The translations under genes and the position numbers were made by a program. The notes under the pieces were generated by a model that did no database searches, was not told where the DNA came from, and saw only the letters and a list, made by a program, of their open reading frames with translations. Of a stretch of 64,000 nucleotides of DNA, positions 21,788 through 32,999 are shown piece after piece. The number at the start of each line of letters is the position of its first letter. Position 1 is the stretch's first letter. This stretch comes from Henricia sp. BOLD:AAB3569 (taxonomy: Eukaryota > Echinodermata > Asteroidea > Spinulosida > Echinasteridae). The stretch spans positions 992,001-1,056,000 of the forward strand of contig JBBELK010000485.1 in assembly GCA_037783545.1 (NCBI GenBank). Direction: 5' to 3'.

Positions 21788-22692
21788 TGTAGCTTCTTAA
21801 ACTAACTACACAGAAGACTAATGCTAAGTCCAACGCGCTGACAAGAAATTAAACTCAGAAGAGTCCCTTAACTTGAATTGTTTATTCCATCACTGAACTT
21901 AAGTCCTCCAATGACAGCCTGATACATCCTGTGCCAGTGGTTCGCTGAAATAAAAAAAATACAAAAACTAGTGTAATATATTATGTCATCCAACCTTCGA
22001 TCATTAACGTATATTGCAATGAAACAATTATATAATGTAACAATTATCTTGATAATCTGGTGAAATAATCTCTCAATTAACCTTGTTTCCAAGTACAACA
22101 GTGTAAATCGATGATCTATTAAACCATAATATTTGAGGCTTGATTCAATTGTGAGTTTCTATTCTTTGATAAGATTGACATGTATAGCCAATATCACAAT
22201 GTGTCATTTATCTCAATTATTAATCGGGCTTAAAATACTTGTTTACATTATGCTAAGTTCAATAAGAAAACCATTCATCGGGAATTATATCTATGGCACT
22301 GTCAAAACGATAGTTTTACACATTTTCAAACATGTTCATACAATACCCATGCAACAGACATGTACTGTATACATGTAAGTTTAACGTTTTACACGAACAC
22401 ACATGGTCGAGATAACCCAGTAAACTAATCAAGAATTATCGATCTTTTCCTACGTTTTGCTTGCCAGCATTATGACATATAAAGCTATAAATATGGCAAA
22501 GTCTATTACAGTAAAGTACAACTGATTTAACTCACCAACTGTTGCATTCCTAGGAGAGTTTTCACAACAACTTTCACAACAACTTTCGCAACGATTTAAG
22601 CCATGTTCCTTTTAAGGTGAACGAACTTTCCAAAAAGAATGTGTGCTCAGTCTCGCCAAGTGAGGGCGCTAAACACAGTTTTCGCCGCTACA
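21788..22692 (-). repeat. 5' LTR of BEL/Pao element 2
   Basis: 905 bases, TGTAG...CTACA, flanked on the right by GGTGG. It contains an extra run of 'caacaactttcacaacaactttc' relative to the other LTR. Confidence 0.9.
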
Positions 22693-23305
22693 GGTGGGTT
22701 TAAAGGCGAGGTATTGAATGCTCTAACCGAGAAGGAACAAGCATGTTGTTGTTGTTGTTGTTGTTGGGTTGGGTTGGCACATTGGCAAAAGAAGTGCACT
22801 TTGCGCCAGTCACTGTAGAGAAAAATAAATCTGAATGCTGCCAAAGCAAACGTCAGGTACATATATAGATGCAAATTTGAACGTAGTTACTGTCACATTC
22901 TACAATGTACTTACAGGCGGGTGATTTCAAAGTGGGAAAAGGCCAAATAGACTTATAAAAGGTTACGCTGTCACAAGACAGAGGCATTCACTGTAAGGGG
23001 CAAACGCCACCAAGTCAGTTCATGTCCCTCGTCACAATGTCAGTAATTCAAAATCATTTTCACAGGGCAGACAGTAGATAAACCACAGAGACGATAATGG
23101 AATAATGCTGGGAAGTTGAAATTGAACTATATATATAAAGAAACATGAAAAGAAAAAACACAATAAAGACATATTAATCAAATAAAATTAGTCCTAACAC
23201 TCCTCAATCCTCCAAAATCAATACGGTATTATACATGCACTATAGGGAATTAGGGTTAGGTTAGCTAAATATTACTACAAAAGAGGACAAAGATATACAC
23301 GTACT
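22693..23305. other. Noncoding stretch with a (GTT)n tract and LINE tail fragment
   Basis: A GTT microsatellite lies at about 22745-22767. A block at 22980-23040 ('ctgtaaggggcaaacgccacc') recurs at 23330-23360, so it is probably the 3' tail of another, truncated copy of the minus-strand LINE next door. Confidence 0.5.
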
Positions 23306-23639
23306 GTCATAATCAGAGGCAATCCCTGTAAGGGGCAAACGCCACCGAGTAAATTCATACCTTTCTGACAGCATAAGCGAAATAGGATTAGAGATGAATA
23401 GGATTAGAGATAATATTAAATATTAAATATTAATATTACATTTGGCATTGTGTTTTTCGCCCAATATGTTGTGTAATGTCATTTGAGTGTCTGAGAAATG
23501 TAATGAATGTTGGAGAGCCAGTCTATGATTGCCATACTTTTTACAATGTAAGAGGAAGTGTTCAACATCATCTTGACAGTTGCATACCTCCCATAGATCA
23601 TTTGGGTGTTTCCCTATTAATTTGAGGAAGATGTTAAGA

Positions 23640-24420
23640 TTTCAGCAAACACCTAATCTTAGTCTCTGGGGAGCTTCCAAGTAATTGGATGCAAAGAAAC
23701 TTCTGGTTCAATAAGCTTGAGTTTAGATGGTTTTGATTCATTCCAATTAGTTTGCCATTGATTTTTAAGTTGATTTTTAAGAACATGTTTAGCTTTATTT
23801 GTTGTAACTGGGAGGTTGAAATCAATTTCTTGTTGATGTGTAGCTAGTTTAGCAAGGCGATCCGCCTCTTCGTTACCTTTCAGACCGCAATGGCCTGGAA
23901 TCCATTTAAAGGCAACTATATTTCTCTGGTTTTTGATATTTATAAGGACATGACGAATAACGCAAACTAATTTGTTATCAGGGAAAGGTTCTTCAATCGC
24001 CTGGATGGCACTTAAGCAGTCGCTAAAAATACAGGAATTGAGTGGCTGAACTTACTACAGCAAGAAGGATAGCAAAAAGTTCGGCGGTGAAGATTGATAT
24101 TTCATTATTTAGACGGTAGTGTTTGGAATATTGAAGGTATGGAATATGAAGAATACAGCCGGTGGTATTAGTGTTTGGATCCAAAGATCCATATGTATAA
24201 ATGTGTAAAGAGTTACCCCAGGTAGTATTAATGATCTCTAGTGCAGTATTATGTTTGTCAATGTCATTGGTTTTATGTTTAAAATGATTACAAATTTCTT
24301 TGGATATGCACGGAGAGGTGTAATGCCAGAAAGGAAAGTGACTGTGTACAGGTAGAATATTAAGAGCAGTATATGTTTGAAGCGAAATTCAAAAGGAACC
24401 TTGTAAGATGTGTCTAGCCA
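23640..24420 (-). pseudogene. RNase H domain of the I-like LINE
   Basis: Translation of the minus strand shows 'HIYTYGSLDPNTNTTGC', 'FTAELFAILLAV', 'FSDCLSAIQAIE' and 'WIPGHCGLKGNEEADRLAK', the four RNase H blocks in order. The first Asp of the catalytic set appears replaced in 'YTYGS', and a frameshift lies near 24040. In I-clade LINEs this domain removes RNA from the cDNA hybrid. Confidence 0.75.
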
Positions 24421-24456
24421 TTTGACTGCAAAGTAATGTTTTTGACAGTTATCTTC

Positions 24457-25910
24457 TTAAAGTGTTTTGTTAGAGTGATGTCTATGAGCATTAAGTTTAG
24501 TTCCATAGAGATTACATAGGTACTGTCTTTGTAGTTGGAGAGGAGGGTCGCCAGACTCAATTTGGAGTTTGATGAGAGAGGTACCACAGAGGGCTCTAGT
24601 GCATATTTTCAAAGCTTGATATTGGACACTATTGAGTTTATTTTTGACAGTGGTAGCAGCAGATTCAAAGGCTTCACATCCGTATTCCATAAGAGGTTTG
24701 ATAATGCTTTTGTACAGCTGAAAAAGGATTTTGCAGTCAGCTCCCCATTTATGACCACTGATGCACATCAACAGATTCAGTCTGGTTTTGCATCGAGTGG
24801 TGATGTACTCTATATGGTTGTTACAAGTCAATTTGTTATCAAAGATAACACCGAGGAATTTAGCAGTTTTATCCAGTTTAACATTAAGATTGTTCATGTT
24901 CAATTTAATGTTGGAATTAATTTTATTAGTAAACAGAACTGCAGTTATCTTGGAAAAGGATATTTTAAACCCCCATTTCTTACACCAACATTTGATGTCA
25001 TTGCTGCTTTTTTGGGATTTTCTTTTCCAGGAAATTAATGTTTCTGTTAGACTTCCAGATAGTGATATCATCAGCATACTGGGAAATGTGTGTATCGGTA
25101 ATGTTATTGGGAAGATCATTAATGGCTATGTTGAAGAGAGTATATAGGACTGATAACACTCCCCTGCGGTACACCGTTTTCAGGTTCACGGGGATCAGAG
25201 AGAGTGCCATTTACTCGGACTTGTATTTTCCTATGAGTTAAAAAGTTATCAATCCATTCAGCAATTCTACCAAAGACACTCAAAGAGTGAAGTTTGATTA
25301 TTATGCCCTTACGCCACAACATGTCATAGGCTTTTCCAATGTCTATAAAAACAGCCAAGGTACTTTCCTTATTGGCAAAATCTTTATTGATACAGGATTC
25401 AAGTTTAATGATGTTGTCTTTGGTGCAGCGGCCTTTGCAAAAGCCACTCTGATGACTGTTAAGAAGTTTGTTGTTTTCAAGGTACCAGATTAGTCTGGAG
25501 TTCACTATTCTTTCCATTATTTTGCATTATAGTAGATGTTGGAGCAATAAGTCTGTAGGAAAGTGGATCAGAAGGATTTTTGCCTGGTTTGAGTATAGGT
25601 ATGAGGATAGTATCTTTCCATTTGACAGGGCATTGAGAGAGGTTCCAAATCATGTTAAAAATAATGAGGAGGTATTCTCTGGTTTAAGTGGAATGTGTTT
25701 AAGAATGGCATTATTGATGCCGTCTTGTCCATGTGTAGTATTTTTACTGTTGTCAATAGCTTTGTTAAGTTCATTTAAATTGGAAGGTTCATTAATAATG
25801 CCGTCATTATAAGTATTAAAGGATATATCCCTCTCTGCTTTAGTTTTAATATCTACAAATTCAGGCTCATAATTATCATCACTACTGACTTTAGTGAAGC
25901 TTTCAGCCAT
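24457..25910 (-). pseudogene. Reverse transcriptase of the I-like LINE (broken)
   Basis: Fragments 25650-25910, 25119-25517, 24998-25210 and 24457-25119. Motifs are 'LLNSHQSGFCKGRCTKDNI', 'AVFIDIGKAYDMLWRKGI', 'GVPQGSVISPI', 'QYADDITIWKS' and 'KTAKFLGVIFDNKLTCNNH', followed by the thumb and connection region. Three frameshifts separate the motifs, and 'DIGKAYD' replaces the usual 'D..KAFD' spelling. Non-functional. Confidence 0.85.
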
Positions 25911-25989
25911 AAAGTTAGCTTTATCTTCATCAGTAATGACACTATCATCATTATTCTTAAGAGTCGGTATATACTGTTAGTGTTAGGTT

Positions 25990-26335
25990 TATTTACACTT
26001 TTAACCTTTCTCAAAATTTTCTGTTGAGGAGTGCGGTAATTAATGTCGTTACAAAAGTTTTCCCAGTCTTTACGTTTAGCTGCAATAATAGCACGACGGG
26101 CTATGGCATTAGCTTTTTAATAGGCAATAGGATCATTTGGAAGAAGAGATTTACGAAGAGTTTTAAGGGCTTCTTTTTTATTATTAATGGCTTCTTGGCA
26201 GTCTTCATTCCACCATGGTTTAGGAGTATGTTTAGATTTAAAATGATTAGTTCTAGGTATGGTCTGATTAGCAGCTTGTGTCAGCTGATCAAAGAAAGTG
26301 TCATAGACTGTATTTATATCATATGTATTATAAGG
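25990..26335 (-). pseudogene. Endonuclease-RT linker of the I-like LINE
   Basis: The minus-strand reading includes 'YDTFFDQLTQAANQTIP' and 'KPWWNEDCQEAINNKKEAL', a linker block conserved in I and Jockey LINEs. It ends abruptly at about 26340, where the CR1-like insertion begins. Confidence 0.75.
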
Positions 26336-26466
26336 CTTTTCAACGGTAAAAGATCAGAACTGGCAACAGTACCTGAAATTTGTGTCCCAGGTGCTGAACA
26401 CATAACTGTGACGTCAGCGTTTGTGAAACTGATTATAAGGAAGTAGATGGTGGTAAAATACCCCCA

Positions 26467-27816
26467 TTGTCAACGAAAGGTTTTAAAGTAGCTCACCTTA
26501 ACATCCACAGTTTAGTGAGTAAAATCGATGAATTAAAACTTTTAGTGAGTCAAAAACCATTTCACGTAATTTGTTTGAATGAAACCTTATGTGATGCAAC
26601 AGTTACTGATAATGAGTTATCCATCAATGGATATTCAATAGTAAGAAATGACAGAAATAGACGTGGTGGTGGTGCAGCTATTTACATCTCTAATAACTTC
26701 AGTTTCAGTAGACGGGAAGATCTAGAATCTAGCGAAATTGAAAATATTTGGGTGGAAATTTGCTAAATAAAAGATCTCCCATTATATTAGGAGCCATTTA
26801 TCGACCACCCAACTCTAATAATCTGTTTTTTGAGCACTTGAACACTAGTCTCGCAGCAGCCTGTAACGGTAACAATGAGATTATTTTACTTGGCGATTTT
26901 AATTGTAACTTCGATAATGCTGTTTCAAATTGTAATACAGATAATCTGAAGTTTTACACTGAAATGTACGGCCTCACACAGATTATTAAAAGCCCTACTA
27001 GAGTTACTAATCACTCTAGTAGTCTTGCAATCCTGAAGCGTTTGCTAACAGTGGAGTATTTTGTACCAGTATTAGCGATCACTTTTTGACGTATGCAACT
27101 AGGAGCTATAGTCGCAAAATAGGTAGTGTAGAGGTCATAAGTACATTCAATTTAGACAATTTAACAAGCTAAATGAACCGGATTGTTTTAACTTTTTAAT
27201 TAATCTGCCTTGGAATATAATTGATGAAGTAAGTGATGTAGATTTGGCTTGGCAAACATGGACATGTATGCTCAAGGACGCTGTAAATATACATATTCCA
27301 TTGTGCAAGAAGAGAATCAGGCAAAATGCATGTCCTTGGATCACACCAGATATTGTATTACTGATGAAGGAACGTGACAGGACTCACAAAGCAGCGGTAA
27401 AAAACAATTGCCCTGGGTTGTGGAATCATTATAAATATCTGTGCAATAAGGTTACGCATGCAATGCAAAGACAAAAGTCAAATTATTATCAAGATCTTAT
27501 ACGCGATAATGGTAATAATAGTAAGAAAATGTGGAAATGTATGAAAGAGGTTATTGGAAAAGACGAACGTACCCAGCCAACGTCCATCACAGTAAATGGC
27601 TCACCTTGCACAGACACTTCTCAAATCGCCAATACATTCAACGAATATTGTATCACTTGTGCCCAAAAAGTTACTGAAACGATACCAACTGCAACTAACA
27701 CTGATTGTTTCACAAATGATGCTGCCTCTGATGGGATGGTTTTCAATTTAACACCGGTAGCATCAGAATTTGTTGAGAAAATGACGTTGGCAAGTCTACT
27801 GGCGATGACCAGATAA
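26467..27816 (+). pseudogene. CR1-like LINE endonuclease and linker
   Basis: Frames 26467-26766, 26748-27089 and 27244-27816. Landmarks: 'VAHLNIHSLVSKIDELKLL' (N), 'CLNETL' (E), 'GAIYRPPNSN', 'LLGDFNCNFD' and 'SDHF' near 27078-27090. The linker follows, with 'CPWITPDIVLLMKERDRTHK'. Frameshifts near 26760, 27040, 27170 and 27790 break the frame. Confidence 0.82.
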
Positions 27817-27829
27817 GTTGTCGTATTTT

Positions 27830-28266
27830 AAAAATTGCATTGCCTGCCATCATTCCTTCATTAACTAAAATTATTAACTTATCATTAATAAGTGGTTGTG
27901 TTCCCGATATTTTAAAGAGGGCTAAAGTAACGCCTTTGTTTTAATCTGGAGAAAAGTCTGATGTTGCAAATTATCGCCCAATTTCTGTTTTGTCGGTTTT
28001 GAGTAAAATATTAGAAAGAGCAGCATACGAACAACTGTATAGCTTTATTAATGACAATGGGCTTATGCATCCCAACCAATCTGGTTTTCGACCACAACAC
28101 TCCACTACAACCATACTTGCAAAGTTACAAAATCAGTGGAGCAGAAATGTTGATCGTAGTGAATTAAATGGTGTGGCATTCATCGACCTCCGTAAAGCGT
28201 TTGATACAGTAAATCACAATATTCTTCTTACTAAACTAAAATCTCTTGGATCTTCTGAAAGTACAC
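27830..28266 (+). pseudogene. CR1-like LINE reverse transcriptase, first part
   Basis: Contains 'SCRILKIALPAIIPSLTKI', 'GCVPDILKRAKVTPLF' followed by a TAA, then 'YRPISVLSVLSKILERAAY', 'HPNQSGFRPQHSTTTIL' and 'VAFIDLRKAFDTVNHNILL'. The frame is cut at TTAA 28267-28270 by a MITE. Confidence 0.82.
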
Positions 28267-29112
28267 TTAAAGGTACACACCTGCCTACTGTTTACATGAT
28301 TTAGTGATGTAGCAGCATTGATAACACTTCTTGGATGGTCGTTGTAAAAAAAATTTCATCAAAATATTCCGTAATTTACTAAAGAAGTGCAAAAATAACA
28401 AAGACGGCCAAAAGACGGGTTATACGCTTTACCAGCCGTTGCAACTACGCGAGAGCCTCACGACTTTGGCACAATCGATTCGCTCTTCTCCTGCTCAGGA
28501 TATCTCCAATTTTCTGCTCACGATTTCACTGGACAGCCCGGACGACCGAATAGGAATTTCCGTTTTCTTTTGAGGAGTTGGCATCATGTTTTTTTCTTCA
28601 CGAACGTACGTGCAACGAAGCAACACGCCTACGTACGTGTGTGTGCACTCATATTTGCCGTGCATGCTGCGCGGGGCAAATCGCTACACTCCACGGTAGC
28701 CTGCCGTAGCACGCGCTTGCTCCCGTTCCCTGGACTCTCGAAACAAACAATTATGTTAGAATTTGCATACTTATGTTTAACTTTGTTTCATACCTGTATA
28801 AATAGTCTCTCTTTTGTCAATTACTTATAAATATTTGGGGGAAATCAGAGTTGAATTTGGTGCAGTTCTGCAGTAACAAACCTTTATACGGCTGGAAATA
28901 CAACTAACTCACAAGACCACGTGACTTTTCGGAACCAGAATTTGGTTCCGAAAAGTCACGTGACATTGGATTTTTCAAAAGTGCTCAAAAACGGCTATAT
29001 TTGACGGCGTCTTTTCAGGATATATCTAATTTACTCTCGAATGCGCTTCAGAATAATGTATGGGTCTATTTCGAGCCCAAAATAGCCCAACAAAGAAGGT
29101 GTGTTCCTTTAA
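28267..29112. mobile_element. TTAA-flanked MITE (piggyBac-type), inserted in the CR1-like RT
   Basis: Begins TTAAAGGTACACACCT and ends AGGTGTGTTCCTTTAA, so the termini are inverted repeats with TTAA at both ends. No transposase. Removing 28267-29112 less one TTAA joins the RT codons '..SEST' and 'NWFTSYL..' in frame, which confirms both boundaries. A perfect hairpin lies at 28918-28962. Confidence 0.85.
28918..28962. repeat. Perfect 20-bp hairpin with 5-nt loop
   Basis: CACGTGACTTTTCGGAACCA, loop gaatt, then the exact reverse complement. It lies inside the TTAA MITE. Confidence 0.95.
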
Positions 29113-30099
29113 TTGGTTCACTAGTTACTTGTCTAGGCGGACACAAAGAGTTTGTTTTAATAACGAATTTTCTGACTCACTTTGTATTGTTAATGGAGTG
29201 CCGCAGGGTTCGATTTTGGGCCCTCTCTCAGTGTTTTCTGTGTATGTTAAACACAATGCCAACTTCGGTCACTGACGCTATTATAGACATGTATGCAGAT
29301 GACACAACACTCACAGTTAATGGGAAAACAAGTGAAGAGGTTGAAAGGAAATTGTCTTTTGCATCAAGAACTAAGTGGTTGAATGAACATCGTCTAGAAA
29401 ACGAACGTAATGATTATAGGATCCAAGCATAAGTTGAACAGTGTCCCGTAATTCGAGGTCGAAGTAAACGGTCATGTACTTCAACGTGTCAATAGAATTA
29501 AGTGCCTTGGAGTAGTTATTGATCAAGAACTAAAGTGGACTGATCATGTTGACAAAATAGTGAGTACATTACAGGCAAAATTGGGAATGTTGAGGAGAGT
29601 TAAACCTTATTTACCACTCAACTCCCGCAAGTTACTTTTTAATGCATTTATTCTACCGCATTTTGATTACTGCTCTCAAATCTGGTCCGAAAGATTATCT
29701 TTACATACAGACAAACTGTTTAAGTTACAAAAGTATGCCGCCAGGTTAATTTTGAATAAAAGATACGATACGCCTTCGAGAGAACTATTTGAAGAATTAA
29801 ACTGGCTTCCATTATCAAAACGATTTCTATATCTCAGAGCAGTATTCATGTACATATGTACTCACAATCTTGCTCCAGCGTACCTTACAGAAAATTGCGT
29901 AAAGGTTGATGACATGCACGAATATGGTACGAGACAGTCCACATTAGAATACTTGGTTATACCCAAGTACAGAACTGACTGCTTTAAGCATAGCCCTTTT
30001 GTAACAGCTATTACAGTTTGGAATAACTTAGTGAGATGTTCTCCTTCACTTGAGCATTTTAAGAAATCACTGAAACAAAATCTGTTAACATCCTTTTAA
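29111..30099 (+). pseudogene. CR1-like LINE reverse transcriptase, second part and C-terminal region
   Basis: Resumes the RT frame after the MITE: 'NWFTSYLSRRTQRVCF', 'GVPQGSILGPLSVF', then after a frameshift near 29240 'MYADDTTLTVNG' with the YADD box at about 29292-29303. A second open frame (29560-30099) carries the C-terminal block 'AFILPHFDYCSQIW', 'LQKYAARLILN' and 'NLAPAYLTENCV', ending with TAA at 30097-30099. It is broken but recognisable throughout. Confidence 0.82.
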
Positions 30100-30659
30100 T
30101 ACTTGAGCCCTCTTTTAATGTCCATTTCGTGACTTTTATTATCCGTGTTCTTAGCATCTGCCATTTTATTATTCAATTTTTTTAATTTCAAAGTAAACAT
30201 TTAAATTTGTATTTGTTATGTACATCACTTTTTGGTTATATTATTCAAGATTTTGTATGTACGTTTGTGTTAGTACACAGACATGTACGTGCAAATGCAG
30301 TGTATACCACGTGTGTTTGTATAATTTTGAGTATGTGTTTGTATTTATGTTGTGTACGTAAAGTGGTACATGTACATGTATTATGTATTTTTTAGTATTA
30401 AGTGATTTTTTAATTTTAATTAATTATATATTATATGTTTCTATTATTTTAGTCCCTATTTTGAAGTTTTATCTTTTAGCTTTTTTATCAAATTTTCTTT
30501 GATCCATGAAGTATTTTATACCGTTTGGGCTTTTATAAATATTTTTTATTTATTAAATTTTACTCATATTATTGTTTTATTATTATGCAGGGCCCCATGG
30601 AAGACCACATACTCCTGTGAATGGGCAACCCTGGTTAAATATAAGAAATAAATAAATCA

Positions 30660-31429
30660 AATCATTACAGGCAGTTTCCAATTTATCCCAATTGGCTTTC
30701 TTTAAAGACCATCGAGGAGTATTGTTATTAGGACTGAGGTAGCAATCACCGTTATATTCTATAAGAACAGGACAATGATCACTACCCCAGGTGTCGTCAA
30801 GAACTGACCAATTACATTTAGATGCCATATTAGGGGAGCAAACAGTTAAATCAAAACAGGACATGACACTAGTAGTCTATGTATTTATCCTAGTGCCTGC
30901 TCCATTATTTATGCAAACTAGATTATGGTTAACCATCATCTCTTCAATACATGTAGTTTTCCCCATTCTTATCCGTGTGTTTACTTCGCCAAAGTGTGTT
31001 ATGGCCATTGAAGTCTCCACATATAATGCAATATTTGTTAATATTATCCATAAGTGTAGTAAAAGTGGTGTCTTTAAGTTCTATACAAGGATTGTAGATG
31101 TTCACTATTTGCCATGTTTTCTTATTACTGTCATAAATTTCAGCTATTTGATATTCTATAGGGTCACTACAAGTAGAATTATGTGTAATATTTAAGCCAA
31201 GTCCTTTCCCAGTGGATAAAGCGCATCCACCACCATTTTTCTTTGTTTCTGTTGTAACCCTGTCGTTTCTGTAAATGTTGTACCCTTTAATGTTGTAGTT
31301 TTTATATTTTTTGAGCCAGGTTTCTTGAACACATATTATGTCCGGTTTTTCATCACAGTTATTAATTGCATTCTTAAGTTCAGTTCCATGTGCTGAGATA
31401 GATTGTGCGTTCCATTGTAATATGAGCAT
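30660..31429 (-). pseudogene. Endonuclease of the I-like LINE
   Basis: Frames 30944-31429 and 30660-30864. It starts 'MLILQWNAQSISAHGTELK', then 'VQETWLKK', 'IVNIYNPC', 'ICGDFNGHNTLW' and 'GSDHCPVLIEY', the N, E, D/N and DH blocks of LINE endonucleases. A frameshift lies near 30900. The sequence after 'LETACNDL' is replaced by the tail of the CR1-like LINE. Confidence 0.85.
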
Positions 31430-31447
31430 GGTGATTAGGATAAATGT

Positions 31448-32998
31448 TCATGTTGGAGTTTGTTTTTCCTTTTTTGAGTTTGAAGCATTTGATTCTTTCT
31501 TGTCATGCGTTTCCTTCTTCTTATGTTGTTTCTGTTCTTGTCTTTTGGTTTCAATTGTAGATTGTAAGTTTTGTTGTTGTTGACTAGTGTCTTTTGACTG
31601 AGTTACTTTTGCTGCATGAAATATGTGATCAACTAGATTTATGAGTGCTGCTACTCTGTCTTTTTGGTTTTTGACAGTTTCAAATATTTGCATTGTCCCG
31701 CTCAGGACTTTAACAAGAGACTGGTCCGCTTGGATGAAAGGTATAAGCTAGCTGTTTCAGTTTGGGTTCCGGCATCCTCCTCAGTTTGAGTACTTGCATT
31801 TGTTTTGCGGATTTGACTGGGTCTGTGTGTAGGTGGTGCATGCGCTTGTGGTATTTGGGAGGGTGTTTGTTTTCTTTCTCTTTGATCCCTTTGATACAAA
31901 TATTCTTGATTTGTTGGGTATGGTGAGAATGGAGTGTTTGGCTGGACTGTGATGTTAGTTTTGATGGACTTAGAAGCTTCAGCATATAGGAGATCTTATA
32001 AGTTACTCTGATTTCTTGGATGCGTTTTTCTTCCTTTATTGTGGAGCAGCCACCATAGGCCGAGGAGTGATTGCCTCCACATCTACAACATTTAACTTGA
32101 TCTCTTTGGGTACATGATTCAAAAGAATGGTTGCCACTGCACCGAACACATCTTGTTTGACCTCTACATCGACTTGCTACAGGGCCCAATCTCTGACATT
32201 TAAAGCAGCGTATGACTGAAGGGATGTACGGTTTCACTCTGAAAGATTCATGGCCAATTTGGATGTGTTCGGGCAGCTGAGGAGAATTGAAGGTCAATCA
32301 TACAGAAATACTTTTTTCGAGTTGACCTTCATGTCTTCTCATGAGTCTACGGACTTCAATGACTCCTGCCTTTTTTGCATACTGCATGTATTTCTTGTTC
32401 TGTAAGGTCAGTGGGTAATCCAGTCACAACTCCTTTGCACTGTGTCTCTGATTTTGCATATTCTGTTTCGACATTCCACTGACCAAGCAGAGTGATTCCT
32501 ATCAGTTTTTTTCGCCTGTGCTGAAGTATAACACTTCACCGTAATTCCTCCTTTATTAATTTTTGTCACATTCTGAATAATATTCTGTCCAATACCATTC
32601 AGGGCCTTGGCTACCTTGATAGGGTTTATTGTCGATAATTTAACATCAGGTGATGTAATAATGACAAGGTTGGGTTAGGGCTGATACTGGCACAACTTGG
32701 AGTATATGTATTTCTACGTTTTGTTTGTGGATGATCAGCAGCAGCTACAACACTTCGAGTCACTGTCACTAGATCTAGTTTGATTCAGTGGTCTTTTCTT
32801 TGATTTCTGGGTTATTTCCATTTCTGATTCAGTTTCTTGGGCTTGGCTAATTAATCCTTCTAGTTTGGAATGAGGCGTATAATTTCTATTACTTAAACAT
32901 GCACCATCCTGGTTTATGTTCTGTTGCGAAAGCTGGTCCCACCATTTGTCAGAATCTGACCCATTTTCCTGGTCGGATATTGGACCAACACCCGCCAT
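31448..32998 (-). pseudogene. ORF1 (gag-like, CCHC knuckles) of the I-like LINE
   Basis: The start frame 'MAGVGPISDQENGSDSDKWW' runs 32998-32735. It is followed, with frame changes, by a region reading 'VIITSPDVKLSTINPIKVAK' and 'KINKGGITVKCYTSAQAKK' (about 32500-32680). Then comes a zinc-knuckle block at about 32060-32210: 'CFKCQRLGPVASRC', 'CVRCSGNHSFESC' and 'CCRCGGNHSSAYGGC'. In the first knuckle the His is replaced by Pro. A hydrophilic C-terminus rich in Q, K and E follows (31448-31693). In this clade ORF1 binds the element RNA. At least three frame changes make it inactive. Confidence 0.8.
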
Positions 32999-32999
32999 G

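Larger units (their letters stand above)
14077..22692 (-). mobile_element. BEL/Pao LTR retrotransposon 2 (decayed, minus strand)
   Basis: LTRs at 14077-14950 and 21788-22692 both begin TGTAGCTTC and end GCCGCTACA, and the insertion is flanked by a perfect 5-bp duplication GGTGG (14072-14076 and 22693-22697). Between them, on the minus strand, are gag, protease, RT, RNase H and integrase in BEL/Pao order. The frame is broken many times, a gag segment is amplified fourfold (19974-21321), and a 0.9-kb MITE (17388-18289) interrupts pol. It is non-autonomous now. Confidence 0.93.
26341..30655 (+). mobile_element. CR1-like LINE (plus strand), inserted in the I-like LINE
   Basis: It carries endonuclease, RT and C-terminal region. 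Its 3' UTR ends 'gggcaaccctggttaaatataagaaataaataaatcaa', the CR1-type terminus with a short repeated tail, directly abutting endonuclease sequence of the minus-strand LINE. It is itself interrupted by a TTAA MITE (28267-29112). Confidence 0.83.
23310..32998 (-). mobile_element. I/Nimb-like LINE (minus strand), split by a CR1-like LINE
   Basis: From right to left: ORF1 with CCHC knuckles (31448-32998), endonuclease (30660-31429), then a plus-strand LINE insertion (about 26341-30655), the linker 'KPWWNEDCQEAINNKK' (25990-26335), RT (24457-25910) and RNase H (23640-24420), ending in a 3' tail with 'ggtggcgtttgccccttacag'. ORF1 knuckles plus an RNase H after RT point to the I superclade. Many stops and frameshifts. 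Confidence 0.82.
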
